Source: Chloroflexota bacterium
Lineage (GTDB): Bacteria; Chloroflexota; Dehalococcoidia; Bin125
Direction: 5' to 3'
Length of the DNA: 64,000 nt
Assembly (NCBI GenBank): GCA_028874365.1
Contig: JAPPJZ010000078.1
Coordinates: 31,959 to 95,958 of the forward strand
Shown: positions 53,346-62,432 of the stretch, one piece after another
Position numbering within the stretch: position 1 is the stretch's first letter
Layout: each line of letters starts with the position of its first letter
Position numbers and translations under genes: made by a program
Notes under the pieces: model-generated
Databases searched by the model: none
Seen by the model: the letters and a program-made list of their open reading frames with translations, nothing else
Told to the model about the DNA's origin: nothing

Positions 53346-54200
53346 ATGTCCGACGCCAGCACCGACCCGATCCGCATCGCCTATCTCGGACCACCTGGCA
53401 CCTTCACCGAGCAAGCGGCGGTGCTCTTTGCCCGTGAGCACGCCCACTCCGAGTTCGTCCCGTTTCCCAGCATCACCGCTTCGGCCGAGGCAGCAGCCCA
53501 GGGCGGCGTCGACGTTGCCATCGTGCCCTTCGAGAACTCGCTCGCCGGCGCCGTCGGCGAGACGCATGACCTGCTTATCCACCAACTCGATCTCAACATT
53601 TGCGACGAGCTCGTCATCCCGATTGAGCATTGCCTGATCGTTTCGCCGAACGCCGACACATCGGAGATCCGAGCGATCTACTCGCACCCGCAGGCGCTCG
53701 GTCAATGTCAGCGATATCTCAATCGGCGCTTCCCCAGCGCCCGCACCGAGGCAACCCTGTCTACCGCGCAAGCGGTGGGGCGCGCCGTCGAGCTCGGCGA
53801 CTTCACGGCCGCCATCGCGCCGCGTCGCGCCGCGCAGCTACACAACGCCCGCATTCTTGAGATCGGCATCGAAGACGACCACCGCAACGTGACGCGTTTC
53901 GTGGTCCTCGCTCACCGCGACCGCGAGCCGACCGGCGACGACAAGTCGACCATCCTCTTCAGCACCGCCAACCGTCCCGGCGCGCTGCTGCGGGTGCTCC
54001 AGCATTTCGCCGACGCTGACATCAACCTCACGCGGATCGAGTCGCGTCCAGCCCGCGAGCGCCTCGGAACCTACCTCTTCCTGATTGACTGCGACGGCCA
54101 TCGCTCCGATCCTGCGCTCGCCGACGCCCTGCAGCGGATGGAACCCGACCTCGAACAACTCAGAATCATCGGCAGCTATCCCAAGGCGCCCCGACCCTGA
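53346..54200 (+). CDS. pheA: Prephenate dehydratase
   Basis: This enzyme converts prephenate to phenylpyruvate for phenylalanine synthesis. It shows IAYLGPPGTFTEQAA, VPFENSLAGAVGETHDLL, the TRF motif in VTRFVVLAHR, and an ACT domain with RPGALLRVLQHFADADINLT and IESRP. It is 284 residues, monofunctional, with no chorismate mutase domain. The ESRP motif suggests feedback by phenylalanine. Confidence 0.95.
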   Translation: MSDASTDPIRIAYLGPPGTFTEQAAVLFAREHAHSEFVPFPSITASAEAAAQGGVDVAIVPFENSLAGAVGETHDLLIHQLDLNICDELVIPIEHCLIVSPNADTSEIRAIYSHPQALGQCQRYLNRRFPSARTEATLSTAQAVGRAVELGDFTAAIAPRRAAQLHNARILEIGIEDDHRNVTRFVVLAHRDREPTGDDKSTILFSTANRPGALLRVLQHFADADINLTRIESRPARERLGTYLFLIDCDGHRSDPALADALQRMEPDLEQLRIIGSYPKAPRP

Positions 54201-54215
54201 CAACGGCCCCTCGAC

Positions 54216-55055
54216 ATGCCTGAGATTCCCGAACTGCAGCACGTTGCCCGAGTCCTGACCGAACGCCTCGCCGGCCGGACGATCACGGACATCGACATCC
54301 AGAAACCGATCGTCATCCGATTGCCGCGGGAAGATTTCGAAGCGGGCTTGCTCGGCGCGCAGTTCCGCTCCGTTGAGCGCACTGGCAAGTTCCTGCTCTT
54401 CCACACCAACCGCGAAAGCGTGCTCGCCGTCAATCCCATGCTCAACGGACGCTTCCAGTGGACCTCCGGTCCCGACGGAACCAGGAAGTCGCACGCGCGC
54501 ACCTGCTTCACGCTCAAGTTCCAACACGAACGGGACCAGGGCGAGGAAGAACTGGGCATCCGTTACATCGACGAGCGCTACCTGGGCAAGGTCTATCTCG
54601 TCGACGCCGAAGACCTCGATCAGGTGCCGGTCCTCAATGAGCAGGGTCCCGACGCTCTGGACCCGGAACTGGACGAAGCGGCGTTCCTGCGGCGGCTCAA
54701 ACGCTACCGCGGGCAGGTCAAGAACGCGCTCGTCAATGCCAGGTTCATCGCCGGCATCGGCAACGCCTACTCCGACGAGGTCCTCTTCAACGCCGGCATC
54801 CACCCCTTCACCAAGATCTCAACCCTCGACGACGAGCGGCGCGTCCGCCTCTACCGAGCAATGCACGAAACACTGAATTGGGCGGCAGAGATATCCGCGC
54901 AGGAGATCGGTCAGAAGATTGATCGCAAGCCGAGGGATTTCCTCAATGTCCACCGCAAGGGCGGTCAGCCCTGTCCCCGCTGCGCCAGTCCGATATCCGA
55001 GGTCTCGCCCAACCGCAGGATCACTTCGTTCTGCCGCGCCTGCCAGCCCGCTTAG
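54216..55055 (+). CDS. Fpg/Nei-family DNA glycosylase, MutM-like
   Basis: This is a base-excision repair glycosylase and AP lyase. The N-terminus MPEIPELQ supplies catalytic Pro2 and Glu3, and a lysine in ERTGKFLLFH matches the conserved Lys of the family. The helix-two-turn-helix region contains NALVNARFIAGIGNAYSDEV. The zinc finger is CPRCASPISEV with a final FCRAC. It is 279 residues. The start reads PEIPELQHV rather than PELPEVET, so substrate preference may differ from classical MutM. Its stop overlaps that of the convergent HNH gene. Confidence 0.87.
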   Translation: MPEIPELQHVARVLTERLAGRTITDIDIQKPIVIRLPREDFEAGLLGAQFRSVERTGKFLLFHTNRESVLAVNPMLNGRFQWTSGPDGTRKSHARTCFTLKFQHERDQGEEELGIRYIDERYLGKVYLVDAEDLDQVPVLNEQGPDALDPELDEAAFLRRLKRYRGQVKNALVNARFIAGIGNAYSDEVLFNAGIHPFTKISTLDDERRVRLYRAMHETLNWAAEISAQEIGQKIDRKPRDFLNVHRKGGQPCPRCASPISEVSPNRRITSFCRACQPA

Positions 55056-55603
55056 GCGTTGACCACCGCCGGCGGGTCCGCACCTGGAATGAACGGCGCC
55101 CATCCCGGTTGACTCTCGAGGTACTGACCGAACAGATTCACCGGCGTCACTCTCGGTCGTCTCGGCTTGGAACGCAAGGTCATCCGCGCTTCGCGCGGCG
55201 TCCGGCCTGCTTTGCGATGGTTGCAGCCGCGACACGCCGAGACCAGATTCTCCCACGTGTGCCGGCCTCCGCGGAAGCGAGGCACCACATGATCGAGCGT
55301 GAGATCCTTGAGCGCCGTCCGCCGGCCGCAATACTGACACATGAACCGGTCGCGATTGAACACCTCGCGACGCGACAGCCGCATCACCGGCCGCGGACGG
55401 CGGATGAAGTAGACCATCCGGATCACCGAGGGCACATCGTAGTCGCCGCTCACGGTCCGCAGCAGCGCTTTGGCCCGGTCGAGGCGATCGATCACTTCGG
55501 CTTTGCCACGCTCAACCAGTACTACCGCACGTCGCACGTTGCACACGTGCAACGGCTCGTAGTTCTGATTCAGCACCAACACCGATTTATTCAGAACCGA
55601 CAT
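55052..55603 (-). CDS. HNH endonuclease family protein
   Basis: This is a small nuclease with a zinc-stabilised HNH motif: CQYCGRRTALKDLTLDHVVP, then RGGRHTWENLVSACRGCNHR. The N-terminus VLVLNQNYEPLHVCNVRRAV is that of the widespread chromosomal HNH group found near housekeeping genes. It is 183 residues. Its function in cells is not established. It is tail-to-tail with the MutM-like gene, overlapping by four bases. Confidence 0.88.
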   Translation of the reverse strand: MSVLNKSVLVLNQNYEPLHVCNVRRAVVLVERGKAEVIDRLDRAKALLRTVSGDYDVPSVIRMVYFIRRPRPVMRLSRREVFNRDRFMCQYCGRRTALKDLTLDHVVPRFRGGRHTWENLVSACRGCNHRKAGRTPREARMTLRSKPRRPRVTPVNLFGQYLESQPGWAPFIPGADPPAVVNA

Positions 55604-55677
55604 CGCTCCGAGGTGATGGTACCACCGGACTGCGTCCCTGAACGGTTGCAGGTCGTGAGGCGGCCATTGGACGACAC

Positions 55678-56277
55678 TCAGCCGCCGCCGACCGGCCCAC
55701 CGACCTGGTCCACCGAGGAGCGCAGCGCATCCACTTCGCCGGCGAAACCCTGGATTGCCAGATCAAACTCCGACGGCAGCAGCGCCCGCACCACCGGCGC
55801 ATTGTCGAGCATCGCCATTCCGATTGCCGACTGTCCGACTACCCCGTCCACCTGGCCCAGGCCTGCATATACCAACATCGCAAACGTCGCCTGTGTGAGC
55901 AGCAGCCCGAAGAGCACGCCGAACAGACCGCCGGCAGCGCGATCCGCCCAGCCCAACAACAGCACGGTGGCCACGCCACGCAGGAACGTGCCAAGGATGT
56001 ATCCACCAACCGATACCAGCGTCAGGATCAGAAAGAAGCTCGCGGCCTGCATCGCGCCCGAAGGTGTTTCAGCAATCGCGAGGTCAACAAACACCCGCTC
56101 GTGGTACAGACCCGCCACGACCACGCCCACTACGATCGCGAGCAGTGCCACGCTGGCGCGCAGGATGCCCATCCGCCAACCCCAGAAACCAATCCCTGCC
56201 GCGACCGCCACGATCACAACGTCGAGCACGTTCAGTCCGAGAAACAGCGCGGAGCCATCCACCAGACCACTGTACAC
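55678..56277 (-). CDS. CvpA family membrane protein
   Basis: This is a small membrane protein of the CvpA/colicin V production family. Four hydrophobic segments are visible: LFLGLNVLDVVIVAVAAGIG, ILRASVALLAIVVGVVVAGL, AASFFLILTLVSVGGYILGT and AAGGLFGVLFGLLLTQATFA. The GFWGWRMGILRA stretch is typical of the family. It is 199 residues from a GTG start with a weak ribosome-binding site. It follows radC. Confidence 0.82.
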   Translation of the reverse strand: MYSGLVDGSALFLGLNVLDVVIVAVAAGIGFWGWRMGILRASVALLAIVVGVVVAGLYHERVFVDLAIAETPSGAMQAASFFLILTLVSVGGYILGTFLRGVATVLLLGWADRAAGGLFGVLFGLLLTQATFAMLVYAGLGQVDGVVGQSAIGMAMLDNAPVVRALLPSEFDLAIQGFAGEVDALRSSVDQVGGPVGGG

Positions 56278-56301
56278 ACGAGCATGGACCGCGCCGACGT
56301 C

Positions 56302-57183
56302 TCAGGCGCGGTAGCCGTCACTCACAGACGGGTCCCCTATCTCGGGCGCCGCCGCGGCTTGACCCGCAGACGAGCTCGTCAGCAAGCCCATCTGTGCCAT
56401 CGAAGCAAAACTGGATCGGGTCACGATCACGTGGTCCAGCAGCTCGATCCCCATGGTCTGCGCTGATTGCGCGAGCTCTGACGTCATTACCCGATCAGCC
56501 GCCGACGGAGCCGAGGAGCCCGAAGGATGATTGTGCACCACGATCATCGCTGGACCCTGATGCACGATCACGGGCCGCAACAACTCCGCCACCCGCACCG
56601 ACGCGCCGTGCACCATGCCCTTGTACAACCGCTCCTCGCGAATCAGGCAATGCTGCTGGTCGAGTACCAACACCCAGACCTCTTCGTGGATCAGATCGCC
56701 CAACAGGGCCCGATAACGCTCGAACACCTGGCGACCGGAGCGAAACGGCTCTCGGGCCGGCCATTCGTCGTCGGCCAAGCCCCGCGCAGCGAGTTCGACC
56801 GCCGCCTTGACCCGCGTCACCTTGGCCGGTCCCAGGCCCGTAACTCGCATCAGATCGCGCAGATCGGAGCGCAGCAGGCCGACCAATCCGCGATCCGCGA
56901 GCAGCTCCCGCGACTTCTCCAGCACGTTCGTTTCCTGGTCACCCGTACTCAGCAAGACCGCGAGCAACTCGGTGTTCGATAGCGACGCCGCCCCCAGACG
57001 CATCAGGCGCTCCCGCGGTTGATCATCCGGCGCCAGCCCATCGATCCCCTTGCGCCGCTTCTTGCCTGCGCGCGGTGCCGGAGCTGGCGACTCGCGATCC
57101 TCCTCGGCCTGCTCCGACCGCCGAGCCTGCTCGGCGTCCGCAGCTGCCCACTCCGCCTCAAGTTCGGCTAGCGGATCTCGCAC
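56302..57183 (-). CDS. radC: RadC/JAB-domain protein
   Basis: This belongs to the RadC family, with a helix-hairpin-helix region (LMRVTGLGPAKVTRVKAAVE) and a JAMM metal site (VVHNHPSGSSAPSAAD). The usual core of about 225 residues starts near GIDGLAPDDQPRERLMRLGA. The GTG start at 57183 adds about 50 residues, rich in Glu, Ala and Arg. A longer frame over the neighbouring gene is a shadow. The biological role of RadC is unsettled. Confidence 0.88.
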   Translation of the reverse strand: MRDPLAELEAEWAAADAEQARRSEQAEEDRESPAPAPRAGKKRRKGIDGLAPDDQPRERLMRLGAASLSNTELLAVLLSTGDQETNVLEKSRELLADRGLVGLLRSDLRDLMRVTGLGPAKVTRVKAAVELAARGLADDEWPAREPFRSGRQVFERYRALLGDLIHEEVWVLVLDQQHCLIREERLYKGMVHGASVRVAELLRPVIVHQGPAMIVVHNHPSGSSAPSAADRVMTSELAQSAQTMGIELLDHVIVTRSSFASMAQMGLLTSSSAGQAAAAPEIGDPSVSDGYRA

Positions 57184-57187
57184 CCGG

Positions 57188-57811
57188 TCACTCGTCGCGT
57201 CGGTCGCCGAAGCTGGGCAACTCGACCCGCTCGCGCGCGGCCGCGGCTTCCTGTTCGCGTTCCTGCCGGCGTTGCTCCCACGCATCATCCACCGTCGCCG
57301 CATCTTGTTCGGCTTCTTCGGCCGCTTCCTCTTCACTCCTCGGCCGCTCGTCGTCGCCCAGCGGACGCCAGGCGACCAGCGCGTTGGTATGCGGATAGTG
57401 ATTCAGATAGATCCAGCCGCCCGGTTCGGGCATTTCGTCGAACACCAGCCGCGGCACGCGGTAGACCCGTCGCGCGACCAGTACATAATGCGCCCGGAAG
57501 AAGATGAGCAGGTCGAACTTCCGCCACTTGCGCGCCACCTGACCGGTCGTCTCGATCGGCTCGCTGAACCAATCCCGAAATGCCGACAGCGCCGAGAAGC
57601 CGGAGAGCAGGCCTATCAACGCAAACAACGAGAAGCCGAACCACGAGCCGCCGTTTCCGCCCAGAGCCTCAACCATCATGTAGACCGCACCAACGGTCAA
57701 CAGGCCGAACGCCGGCGTCCAGATCAACATCGAGCGCAAGATCGCGCGGCGGGCCCGTTCCTCGTCGGGCGCCTGCGTGCCAGCCAGATCGCGGAGCCTA
57801 CCCTCCACCAC
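57188..57811 (-). CDS. Two-span membrane protein of unknown function
   Basis: I do not recognise a family. Two hydrophobic segments at about residues 28-50 (LIWTPAFGLLTVGAVYMMVE) and 58-80 (FGFSLFALIGLLSGFSALSA) are followed by a soluble stretch with GWIYLNHYPHTNALVAWRPL, and a charged tail rich in Glu, Arg and Ala. It is 207 residues from a GTG at 57811, overlapping the LysM gene by 14 bases. It is probably translated with the LysM protein and radC. Confidence 0.72.
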   Translation of the reverse strand: MVEGRLRDLAGTQAPDEERARRAILRSMLIWTPAFGLLTVGAVYMMVEALGGNGGSWFGFSLFALIGLLSGFSALSAFRDWFSEPIETTGQVARKWRKFDLLIFFRAHYVLVARRVYRVPRLVFDEMPEPGGWIYLNHYPHTNALVAWRPLGDDERPRSEEEAAEEAEQDAATVDDAWEQRRQEREQEAAAARERVELPSFGDRRDE

Positions 57812-58403
57812 GACCGCGCTTCCCCTCCTCGGTTGTTGCGCCGGATTCGTCCGCCACGATAGGCACATCCCACTCTGGAATCCAGATCCACTCGCCGCGA
57901 ATCAGCACCGAGTTCTCGCCCAGGTGCCAGTTCCAGCGCACCAGATCCGTTACCGAGATACCCCGCGCCGAAGCGATGCTGAAGAGTGACTCTCCGCGCT
58001 GGACCTGATAGCGCTCAAAGGAATAGGGAACAGCCGGATCAAGTGGATCGGGCCTTCCGGGGACAATGCCCGTCTGCACCGGCACCGTCGGCTCCTGCCC
58101 GGTCCCGCCGACCGTGGGCGCCACAGATGCCGGTTGAGTGTCGATCAACTCAGCGCTCGTCTGTGCGGTCGGCTCGGTCGAAAGCGCACCCACAGTCTCG
58201 GACGAGGATTCGTCTGCGATCACCGGCCCGGACTCGATTGACGTGACAGCATCGCCTTCAGAGACCGATGACGAAACTCCCCACGTCGCCGCCACCCCCA
58301 CGACCGCCAGCGTCAGACCGACTACAACTGCCAGCTCGATGACACGCGAACCGGGCCACAACCGCCTGGGACCGAACTCGAATACCGGGTTGTCAAGCGC
58401 CAT
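57798..58403 (-). CDS. Membrane-anchored LysM protein
   Basis: It has an N-terminal membrane segment at about residues 22-44 (IELAVVVGLTLAVVGVAATW), then a Ser/Thr/Pro-rich spacer of about 80 residues, then one LysM motif at about 130-175 (RYQVQRGESLFSIASARGIS, ending IRGEWIWIPE). LysM binds N-acetylglucosamine-containing glycans such as peptidoglycan. It is 201 residues with a Gly/Arg end. It lies just after rplL, where rpoB is often found. Confidence 0.85.
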   Translation of the reverse strand: MALDNPVFEFGPRRLWPGSRVIELAVVVGLTLAVVGVAATWGVSSSVSEGDAVTSIESGPVIADESSSETVGALSTEPTAQTSAELIDTQPASVAPTVGGTGQEPTVPVQTGIVPGRPDPLDPAVPYSFERYQVQRGESLFSIASARGISVTDLVRWNWHLGENSVLIRGEWIWIPEWDVPIVADESGATTEEGKRGRGGG

Positions 58404-58559
58404 CGCAACCCCCGGACGCAGCCCGCTCGACTCAAATCGTCACGGAACTGCAAAACCGGGTTAACGATAGCGCAACACGGACGCAGCGGGCTGCGCCTCC
58501 AGAGCCTCGAAACCGCCCAGGAACCCCGGGCAGTCGCGCCGAGAACCGAATCGGATTCG

Positions 58560-58943
58560 CTATTTCAGCTCGACGGTCGCGCCGGCCTCCTCGAGTGAGG
58601 CCTTGACTGCCTCGGCCTCTTCCTTCGTGATGCCTTCCTTGACCGTCTGCGGCGCCGACTCGACGAATTCCTTCGCCTCGCGCAGGCCCAGCTCGGTCAC
58701 GGCGCGGACCGCCTTGATCACGTTGATCTTCTTGTCGCCGAACGCCTGCAGCACGACATCGAACTCGGTCTGCTCTTCGGCTACTTCGGCCGTCGCTGTC
58801 GCGCCGTTACCGCCGGCCGCCGCTACCGCGACCGGAGCCGCAGCGGTGACGCCGAACTCCTCCTCGATCCGCTTGACCAGGTCACGCGCCTCGAGAATCG
58901 TCATCGCACTGATCAGCTCAAACGCTTCGTCAACCTTCGACAT
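58560..58943 (-). CDS. rplL: 50S ribosomal protein L7/L12
   Basis: L7/L12 forms the stalk that recruits translation factors. The N-terminal dimer domain opens [20 protein letters not shown]. The hinge is Ala-rich. The C-terminal domain has [20 protein letters not shown] and [19 protein letters not shown]. The ATG at 58943 has GGAG seven bases ahead and gives 127 residues. rpoB does not follow. Confidence 0.97.
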   Translation of the reverse strand: MSKVDEAFELISAMTILEARDLVKRIEEEFGVTAAAPVAVAAAGGNGATATAEVAEEQTEFDVVLQAFGDKKINVIKAVRAVTELGLREAKEFVESAPQTVKEGITKEEAEAVKASLEEAGATVELK

Positions 58944-59025
58944 GTCTGTCTCCACTCAATCTCGGTCTCTACGACCGCCTGATTCCGACTGTTCCGCCGC
59001 GAAGCCTCTCGCGGCTCCATTCCCG

Positions 59026-59571
59026 TTACTCAGCTCCAGAATCGGCCGATTCCAGCTGCTCGGCGCGCGCCTCGACGATCGCCGCCACATCACGGAAGAC
59101 TGCGTTCAGGACACCGGCGAGACCAGAAATGGGGCTATTCAATCCGCCGGCGACCTTGGCCATCAGCTCAGGCCGGCTGGGGACTTCGGCCAGAGCCACA
59201 ACCTGCGACCCATCCTGAAGCTCACCCTCGACGAACACGCCCCGGATCGGTAGATCGAGTCGCGCATCGGTCGTGTACTTCTGCAACGCCTTCGGCGCGT
59301 CCGTCAGGTCGCCAAAGCCGAACAGCAACGCGGTCGATTCCTCCGCCAGATCCGCGGCGTCGGGATGACCCTGCCCCTCGGCCGCTCGTCGCCACAGGGT
59401 ATTTTTGATCACTCGCAGTTCGGTCTCCGGCGCTTCTGCCCGGATCCCGCGCCGCAACTCCTGCATGTCCTTGACGCTCAGGCCTCGGTAGTCAATCCCG
59501 ATCGTGATCGAGGCGCGACCAAGGCGCTCCTCGAGCAGCGCCACCTGTTCCCGTTTGCGTTCAGTTGCCAT
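59026..59571 (-). CDS. rplJ: 50S ribosomal protein L10
   Basis: L10 anchors the L7/L12 stalk. It contains YRGLSVKDMQELRRGIRAEA, ELRVIKNTLWRRAAEG and a C-terminal helix for L7/L12. It is 181 residues, with GGGAGG ahead of the ATG. It is preceded by an L10-type RNA leader, so translation is probably autoregulated. Confidence 0.97.
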   Translation of the reverse strand: MATERKREQVALLEERLGRASITIGIDYRGLSVKDMQELRRGIRAEAPETELRVIKNTLWRRAAEGQGHPDAADLAEESTALLFGFGDLTDAPKALQKYTTDARLDLPIRGVFVEGELQDGSQVVALAEVPSRPELMAKVAGGLNSPISGLAGVLNAVFRDVAAIVEARAEQLESADSGAE

Positions 59572-59651
59572 ACCGCCTCCCGACCATATGCAGATCCGTC
59601 ACTTCAGCCGCCCCAGCCCACTCCGACCACCAGACCTGCAACCACACGCGT

Positions 59652-59728
59652 GCCCGCTCTGCGCGGGCGATCCATCGGTTGCTGCCTGCGCTGGACGTTT
59701 CCGGCCCGATTCGTCTCGGGTCCGCCAG
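59652..59728 (-). promoter_or_regulatory. L10-type RNA leader ahead of rplJ
   Basis: In the 254-base gap upstream of rplJ the minus strand can form a stem CGCTGG/CCAGCG (59723-59728 with 59689-59694). It encloses a CCCGA/TCGGG hairpin (59703-59718) and the unpaired sequence CCGGAAACGT, the layout of the L10 leader kink-turn bound by L10-L7/L12. A second perfect stem GCCCGC/GCGGGC (59652-59668) lies downstream. It probably mediates feedback on rplJL. Confidence 0.65.
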
Positions 59729-59794
59729 CGGTCTTGGGCGGCGTTGATTCCGTTTGTTCGATCCCAGCCTAGTCCACGATCTGTTTCTACGTGA

Positions 59795-59812
59795 GTGGGG
59801 ATTTCGGCCCAC
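59795..59812 (-). terminator. Possible attenuator hairpin behind rplA
   Basis: GTGGG and CCCAC form a five-base stem with an eight-base loop shortly after the rplA stop. It could partly terminate rplKA transcripts before rplJL. No U tract follows. Confidence 0.25.
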
Positions 59813-59825
59813 ATTGACCGGATCG

Positions 59826-60539
59826 TTAATCCGCCCGCATTGCCAGGGCCGACTGCTGCTCCAGCTTGACGCCCGGACCCATCGTCGAAGCGATGCTCAG
59901 CGAGCGGATGTAGCTGCCCTTCGTGCCCGACGGCCTCGCCTTCACAATCTCTGAGACCATCGTCGCCAGGTTGTCCAGCAATTGGTCCTCGCCGAAGCTC
60001 GCCTTACCCAGAGGTACGTGCACCGACGCCTCTCGGTCCGTGCGGAACTCGACCCGGCCCGCCTTCGCCTCCGTCACCGCCTTGCCGATGTCATTTCGAT
60101 CGACAACCGTCCCCGCGCGGGGATTGGGCATCAAACCGCGCGGACCTAGCACTCGACCCAACCGGCCAACCTTGCCCATCAGATCGCGCTGAGCGACGGC
60201 CACGTCGAAGTCGGTGAACCCGCCCTGCACCTGCTCGATCAGCTCATCGGCGCCGACGATCTCGGCGCCGGCCTCGGTCGCCGCAGTCGCCGCGTCGCCC
60301 TCGGCGAATACGGCGACGCGGACTTCCTTGCCCAATCCGTGGGGCAGTCTCGCGGTGCCGCGCAACTGCTGGTCGGCATGACGCACGTCGAGCCCGGTGC
60401 GGATGTGTAGTTCGATCGTCTCGTCGAACTTCGCCGTCGCCATCTGCTTGACCAACGCGACCGCCTCGGTCGGCGGGTAGTGCGCCTCTCTGCTGTACAG
60501 GTCCAGCGCATTCCGGTAGCGCTTCCCGTGCTTCGGCAT
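59826..60539 (-). CDS. rplA: 50S ribosomal protein L1
   Basis: L1 forms the mobile stalk near the E site. It starts [20 protein letters not shown] and contains [20 protein letters not shown] and [20 protein letters not shown], the L1 signature. It ends [14 protein letters not shown]. It is 237 residues, just after rplK. Confidence 0.97.
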   Translation of the reverse strand: MPKHGKRYRNALDLYSREAHYPPTEAVALVKQMATAKFDETIELHIRTGLDVRHADQQLRGTARLPHGLGKEVRVAVFAEGDAATAATEAGAEIVGADELIEQVQGGFTDFDVAVAQRDLMGKVGRLGRVLGPRGLMPNPRAGTVVDRNDIGKAVTEAKAGRVEFRTDREASVHVPLGKASFGEDQLLDNLATMVSEIVKARPSGTKGSYIRSLSIASTMGPGVKLEQQSALAMRAD

Positions 60540-60541
60540 GA

Positions 60542-60967
60542 CTAACCCTCGACTTCCACGCCCATCGACCGAGCCGTCCCGGCCACCATCCGCATGGCCG
60601 CCTCGATGTCGTTGGCGTTCAAATCTTGCATCTTCTGTTCGGCGATTGTCCGTACCTGGTCCGACGTAATCGAGCCGGCCACCTCGCGCCGCGGCTCCGA
60701 CGCGCCCTTCTCCAGCCCGGCCGCTCGGCGGATTAGGTCCGAGGCCGGCGGTGTCTTCAGCTCAAACGTGAACGACCGGTCTTCGTACACCGTGATCTGC
60801 GCCGGGATCAGTTCGCCCGCGCTCGACGCTGTGCGCTCGTTGTAGCTCTTGACAAACTCCATGATGCCCACGCCGTGCTGTCCCAGCGCCGGGCCAACCG
60901 GCGGCGCAGGACTCGCCTTGCCGGCCTCCAATTGCAGCGTCAACACTGCTCGTACACGCTTCGCCAT
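60542..60967 (-). CDS. rplK: 50S ribosomal protein L11
   Basis: L11 lies at the GTPase-associated centre and is the thiostrepton site. It has [40 protein letters not shown] and [20 protein letters not shown], then [12 protein letters not shown]. It is 141 residues and follows nusG by 83 bases. Confidence 0.97.
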   Translation of the reverse strand: MAKRVRAVLTLQLEAGKASPAPPVGPALGQHGVGIMEFVKSYNERTASSAGELIPAQITVYEDRSFTFELKTPPASDLIRRAAGLEKGASEPRREVAGSITSDQVRTIAEQKMQDLNANDIEAAMRMVAGTARSMGVEVEG

Positions 60968-61050
60968 CCAGCCTTCTCCCTCATTCGCCGGTGGCGCTGC
61001 CGCCGACGCTCAAGTACAAGTTCGCAGCTTATCCGGTCTCTTCGCTGGCT

Positions 61051-61977
61051 CTATTGCTTTTCCACCTGGTCGAAGTCCAGCTCCAGCGGCGTCTCTCGAC
61101 CGAACATCGAGATGCGCACCCGGACCTTCCCCTTCTCCACGTTGATCTCTTCGACCTCGGCCACCATGTCGACAAACGGGCCCTCGGTCAGCCGCACCGA
61201 ATCGTTCACCGCGAAGCCCACGCGCACCCGCGGCTCTTCAACCTGCGTTTGGCCGATGATCTTCGCCACCTGCGCCGGAGGCAGTGGCCGCGCATGGTCG
61301 CGTTGGTCCTCCCGCGTGCCCACGAATCCCGTCACCCCGGCCGTGCCGTTAACGACGTGCCAGGATTGGTCCGAGGGCTCGCCGGTCCCCTGGTTGACGC
61401 GAATCTGGAGCAGGACGTAGCCCGGCAGCAACTTGCGCTCGACCTCACGTCGCTTCCCGCCCCGAATTTCGACTTCCTGCTGCGTGGGTACCAGCACGAA
61501 CCGCTTGTCGGCCATGCCTTTCTTCGACGCGCCGGCCCGCTCGGGCGTCAGCTCGACGAACTGATCCTCCGCGTCCATGTTGCGGATGCGCAGGTCCAGC
61601 GCGTCCCGCACCCGGTTTTCGTGACCGGTGTACGTGTTGATCGCGAACCAGGCCGCATCGAGCTCCTGGATGCCCTCCAGCGAAACAGCTGGTTCCGCGT
61701 CGCCCTCGTCGCCTTCTTCGCCACGTAAGAAGGAAGCGATCGGCGTAGGCTCCTCCTCAACCGGACGATCCAGGCCCAACTCCACGAGCGCCTCGGCAGC
61801 GGTCGTATCGATCTCCGCTTCGGCCGGTTCGGTCTCGGTCTCGATGCCCAGCGCACGCGCGGTGGCCAGGATCTCCTGCAACTCGCGTTCCGCCGCGGAA
61901 ATCTCGCTGCGCCCGAACCCGGCGCCGCTCGACTCTGTGTTCGATTCTGTTTCTGGTGTGTCTCGTGAGGTCGTCAT
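61051..61977 (-). CDS. nusG: Transcription factor NusG with long acidic N-terminal extension
   Basis: NusG couples RNA polymerase with ribosome, Rho or S10. The NGN domain begins near residue 108 (AWFAINTYTGHENRVRDALD) and contains RKLLPGYVLLQIRVNQGTGE. The KOW domain is at the end (VNDSVRLTEGPFVDMVAEVE). The usual length is about 180 residues. This 308-residue form has about 105 acidic N-terminal residues, as also seen in actinobacteria, plus a Lys/Arg-rich insert around 150-180. Its ATG overlaps the secE stop (TGATG). Confidence 0.95.
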   Translation of the reverse strand: MTTSRDTPETESNTESSGAGFGRSEISAAERELQEILATARALGIETETEPAEAEIDTTAAEALVELGLDRPVEEEPTPIASFLRGEEGDEGDAEPAVSLEGIQELDAAWFAINTYTGHENRVRDALDLRIRNMDAEDQFVELTPERAGASKKGMADKRFVLVPTQQEVEIRGGKRREVERKLLPGYVLLQIRVNQGTGEPSDQSWHVVNGTAGVTGFVGTREDQRDHARPLPPAQVAKIIGQTQVEEPRVRVGFAVNDSVRLTEGPFVDMVAEVEEINVEKGKVRVRISMFGRETPLELDFDQVEKQ

Positions 61978-62429
61978 CAGGGCAGCAACGTCTCCTCGAC
62001 CACGCGATTCAGCCCGAAGTCGATCGCGCCCAGGAAGATTCCCACCGCAATCGCGACCACCAGAACGACGACCGTCAGGTTCGCCGTCTCTTGTCGCGAA
62101 GGCCAGACCACCTTGCGCAGCTCATCGATGATCGCCAGGATGGCCCGTGGATGCGTCAGTCGGTATAGCAGGCTCTGAACCCGTGGCGCGTCCGCGGTGG
62201 TCGGCCGCGACGCACCGATCTCGCGTCGTGGCCGCGCCGGCAACGCCGCAGCTTCGGCCCCGCCACCCGACAGGCCGCCTGAACCGTCGATCGCGTCGGC
62301 CGGACCCGGCGCCTCGACCTCTGGACGCGGCACGCGTTGGCGAGTCGGACGCGGCGTCGCGGCGGACGCGGCGCGCGGCTGTCCGCCTCGACGTCCCCGC
62401 CGTCGACGGCTATCTCGAGATCTCGCCAC
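61977..62429 (-). CDS. secE: Preprotein translocase SecE with N-terminal extension
   Basis: SecE is the essential small clamp of the SecY channel. The family core is at the C-terminus. ELRKVVWPSRQETANLTVVV is followed by one membrane span (VVVAIAVGIFLGAIDFGLNRV region). About 85 preceding residues are Arg/Pro/Ala-rich and low complexity, so the true start might lie downstream of the GTG at 62429. That GTG follows the rpmG stop by three bases. Confidence 0.9.
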   Translation of the reverse strand: MARSRDSRRRRGRRGGQPRAASAATPRPTRQRVPRPEVEAPGPADAIDGSGGLSGGGAEAAALPARPRREIGASRPTTADAPRVQSLLYRLTHPRAILAIIDELRKVVWPSRQETANLTVVVLVVAIAVGIFLGAIDFGLNRVVEETLLP

Positions 62430-62432
62430 GGA

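Noticed and set aside
55052..55603. HNH gene as a homing endonuclease or mobile element
   Set aside because: It has no flanking repeats or intron features, its composition matches its neighbours, and its N-terminus is that of a widespread chromosomal family.
58547..58559. Palindrome CGAATCGGATTCG next to the rplL stop as a terminator
   Set aside because: It makes only a five-base stem with a three-base loop of low GC content and no U tract, so it is too weak to call.
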